Under the pieces are notes generated by a model. That model was not told the DNA's origin and did not search any database. It saw only the letters and a list, made by a program, of their open reading frames with translations. Shown here in pieces: positions 60,806-64,000 of a DNA stretch of 64,000 nt; position 1 is the first letter of the stretch, and the number at the start of each line of letters is the position of its first letter. The stretch is from Podospora comata (taxonomy: Eukaryota; Ascomycota; Sordariomycetes; Sordariales; Podosporaceae), in contig CP071493.1 of the NCBI GenBank assembly GCA_017354895.1, positions 6,696,001-6,760,000 of the forward strand. The letters are read 5' to 3'. The position numbers and the translations under genes are program-made.

Positions 60806-63800
60806 ATCTCTGAGCGAGTCCCTGTCAAGGACCTTGGACGAGCCGAGATGGACGAATCCGTCGGTTGACCGCTCCCGACCCGTACCGCGATTGGCGGTTA
60901 TGGCTTTTGCGTGCCGTGAATGCGTCAGTACTAGCTAGGTACACTACTGCGTGAACGGGATGGGGAAAAGGACGCTGTCTTGTGTCTTTCCCCGCTCATC
61001 ATTCCGGTCGGGTTTCCACAGATGACACAATCTTGTCTGCTGTGTGTGCCTTGTGACGAGAAATGTCAGTGTCTGATCAAAAATGGCGATGCGCCCGTTT
61101 TCCTGGAGACCTGGTTTTTGGGTTTACCCCAACAGCCCCGGGGGTTTGGAGATGAAGAGAAACACGGAGACGAGCCTTTCCTCCATTCGGGAATTTTTGA
61201 CGAGACTGTGATTCCAGTGACCAACCATTGTAGATTTCTTTGATGGGGGGTGGTTTATTAGACAAGACAACCACCGCAGTGAGGCTCCAGCAAAAACTTA
61301 TTTCTGCTGTGGCCATTAGGATTTTCTCGTGTGATCGGCCTCCTTTGCTTTCAGAAATGTAACACAGCATTCTCTTTGTGTCACCTGTGTCGAGGACACT
61401 GAAGATGTTGAAGATGGCATGCTTTGTCGAGATCTAACAAGGAACTAGGACAAGCCAGGTGCCCATTAGAACCTCGTCCGCCACAGCTTTCCCACAGATG
61501 ACCGGCTGCAATATAGTACCGTCAAGCAAGGTTTTGGAGAATCAGAATCAGAACAGATCTTGTCTGAATTGCATGTGCTGCTCGTCTATCCTCTCGGGGA
61601 TTGCTCAATGCGACCAGACGGCGCACTTGCTTGCGGGGGCAGCCCAGGCGATGTTACAGCAGAAACGAACCGACCACGGCGGGGTCAATGTTGAGCATTA
61701 CAGCACACCTTTGGTTTGTTTCGTTTCGTGTAGAATGAATGGCGTCTTCCTTTCTCCTCACTTATCGAAAAGGCACGGAATGTTCGACTTTCTGGCTGCT
61801 GCAGGTCCTGTTGCCCGCGGCTGACAATCTATCCGCTGACGATCAGATGTGCCTGCCCCTGGCACAGCAGGCCCATGCTGCAAAATCGAGGAGACAATCA
61901 CATAATGTGCAGTTGCTGAGACCGACCGACCTCCACGCATTTTTGATAGCAAATGTGGCGTGCGACAAGCAATGGGAACGGTTGAGACCAGTGACGGGTA
62001 GCCCATGTGCCTGTTGATATCTCGGGAGGTTGGGTCGAGCCCAGTCAGGGTGCGACCTCGTATTCTTTGATCGGCCCCAAGCTCATCAAGACAGATCTCG
62101 TGAGCAACGACAGCGAAGCGTTGCTCTGTATGAAGTGCCTGTCGTCGCGTGTCGTCGAAGTCGAATGAGGCTCGGAAAACAGTGGCGCCTGGGTTTCTCA
62201 ACTGCGCACACAAAAGGCGGCGGGGAAGGGCCGCTGCGGAAAGGCGCCTGGCTTTCTTCGACAAGGACCCAAGCCACACACAACACACAGATAGAGAAGA
62301 GCCACGATGGCCTTCGACAGCCTCCCCGCCCTCCCCGCCCGCCCCGCAAGAGGACCTCACACCGCAGCAAGACGGTCCGTGCGCGACCCCATGCTCGCGC
62401 TGATCTATTTGGCGAACCCCCGCACCCCACTACAGCACAGACCCGGGGTGTGGAAGAAGCGGGAGATTGATAGGCTGGGAAATACCGAATTTCACCACAG
62501 CCAAAACGAGACGCGATCCCCCAATACTTTGATGCAAGCTGTCGGGAAATTTGAACAGCTGGGAGCTCACAGAGAGAGCTGGAACAAGGGCCGGGAGAGG
62601 AGCAGCGCTCGATATTACGGAGCCAGTTCATACAGCACTCGGCACAGGTTCTGTGCTGTCCTCCTCGCCCGACCGGTGCCCGTATTCCAACTCGTGCGGG
62701 AGCTGTTGGTATACAGGAATTGGTCCAGTTGCAGGCTGCCGGATTCCGCCCGAAAGAGGGGATGCCGACAGCTGGTGTTGAGCCGCAACTCCGCCAGATC
62801 TCTCGAGCTTGGACGCCACAAGCGGGCAACGCCCACCATCTGAACCGGGAGTTGATCGCCACCAGCTCTGAACTGCAGAACTAGCCTCCTGTCAAGAGAT
62901 CAGATCGTGGCCGTTTTGACAGCAGCCTCTCGCGTCTTCCCGCGCCGGCAGATACAAGATGGAAGCCACAACGGCACACTGCTGCCGGTGTCCAGAAGGT
63001 GGAGAGGCTGAGCGGCCAGGCGGAACGGCTGGAGTGAGGCGGGCAGCTCGATACCACAGAGTCGGTAGCTACGTAGGTATTACGGCAATGAAAGCGATTC
63101 CTGCCTTCTTGTCCACACCTTCCCAAACAGGACGTCTTCCTCCACCCATCTCAACCGCCACAGCTTGGACTGTAACCCAGCACTCCTGGGACCTGCATCT
63201 TCCACATACCCAATCTGAACTTCGCCGCCGCGCTCATGTGACATCCAGCCTCTCCCATACATCACGAGCAAACCAACTTTCGTGTATGCAATGGGTTCTT
63301 GTCAACGACACACTACGTGAGCGGGGAACATTCAGGCGTCCTGGTAACCTGCCACCAGTTTGGTTCGGACTCGACCATCCCCACAGCTCCAAGAAAGGGG
63401 CAAATACGAACGAAACGAGATGCTAAAGAAGGCCGTCAGACCTGCCACCCAAGCATCCGCTACCGACGGTCCGGTACTTGGTCTGCGCCCCTGGTGTCGA
63501 TCTCACGATAAGCTTAATCCTCGCCATTCCACTTGCCAACCACACCGAGCGACACCGAGATCACGCCGGACCAGACTACCCATACTAGGTGTTCCGTTTC
63601 TCGCCTCCAGCAACTCGCCGCTGCTACATGGAATTCCCGCCGTCGAGGCCCACAGAGTTTGCCAATTTTGTTGTCTCTGTCACACGAGCCCCAACCTCGG
63701 CCCCCCCTAATTCTCAAGGAGGAAAATTGGATCGCTCAGCTGCTCGGGTTCCTGCGTCAATGAGACACACGCAGTACCACGGGAAATGGAAGAATGGGTT

Positions 63801-64000
63801 TAAATCTCCGGGCTGATTTGGAACGAGTTTACTGACGTCAGACAACATATAACTTTGAGATGTTCTTATGGTTGGCGAGCAAAGGTAAAAGCAAAAAGGT
63901 GTGGTGTCATTGTCTTGGATATGCAGCTTTCCAGAAAGAATTGTGAGAAGCAGTAGAGTAATCCATTTTTGAGACCTTTCCTCCGATAGGGAGGGCGGTG

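Larger units (their letters stand above)
57080..64000. other. 6.9-kb gene-free region upstream of the C2H2 gene
   Basis: No open frame has recognisable similarity. The two longest (59686..60462 - and 62086..62862 -, 258 codons each) have Cys/Arg/Trp-rich translations and equally long frames opposite them. The stretch holds several simple repeats (GGT, GA, TATG). It may be regulatory sequence, a long leader or non-coding RNA genes. Confidence 0.5.

Noticed and set aside
62086-62862. 258-codon minus-strand frame with many Cys
   Set aside because: Cysteines show no zinc-binding or disulphide-like spacing; no family resemblance.
8500-64000. Dispersed 5S rRNA or U6 genes in the gene-free blocks
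   Set aside because: Neurospora-type 5S core (actcgggatcccg) and U6 core (cttcggggacatc) were looked for by eye on both strands and not seen; a covariance-model scan would be decisive.

Overview
The window is nuclear DNA of a filamentous ascomycete, most likely a member of the Sordariales (Neurospora/Podospora-type). Three things point there. The introns are short (about 45-105 nt) with GT(A/G)AGT-like donors and CAG/TAG acceptors. The gene content includes a NIT2/AreA nitrogen GATA factor, a PLS1-type tetraspanin, a CFEM-like GPI protein and an SidB/Dbf2 kinase. The proteins carry long low-complexity stretches. I recognised no transposon or viral coding sequence, no rRNA, no convincing tRNA and no CRISPR array, and the DNA does not look RIP-mutated (no AT-rich TpA-laden blocks). 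The genus call is inference.

Layout. 1-364: 3' end of an unidentified gene with a 39-Asn run. 1754-5385: head-to-head WBP11-like splicing factor (-) and Dbf2/SidB NDR kinase (+). 7380-8204: CFEM-like GPI-anchored protein (+). 8205-15400: a 7-kb gene-free stretch. 15401-18442: NIT2/AreA (+). 19877-21835: MSC7-type aldehyde dehydrogenase (-). 22804-27544: Dnf1/Dnf2-type P4-ATPase (-). 30453-32454: a protein with a PIP-box-like N-terminus, perhaps related to Smc5/6 loader subunits (+). 32738-33614: V-ATPase subunit E (-). 34938-36810: NIPA-type transporter (+). 37413-37784: possible small membrane-protein gene whose frame is lost at a T run. 38842-39598: PLS1-like tetraspanin (-). 44439-45298: MCM1 MADS-box factor (+). 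48749-49428: Ctr copper transporter (-). 55239-56917: C2H2 factor with a Swi5/Ace2-like finger pair (-). The last 7 kb has no recognisable gene.

The genes do not form one pathway; this is an ordinary chromosomal neighbourhood rather than a biosynthetic cluster or mobile island. Themes that recur are regulators of growth and development (Dbf2, NIT2, MCM1, PLS1, the C2H2 factor) and membrane or organelle functions (flippase, V-ATPase, NIPA, Ctr). Three of the four largest gene-free stretches lie upstream of a transcription-factor gene, as expected for long regulatory regions or long leaders.

Exon boundaries were worked out by hand from splice consensus and reading frame, and for every multi-exon model given as a CDS the summed exon length is a multiple of three. 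I found no obvious new multi-gene system. The best leads are a coding-like extension behind the dbf2 stop codon, a Trp/Gly-rich domain in the CFEM-like protein, the PIP-box protein, an alternative tail of the zinc-finger factor and the broken small membrane gene.
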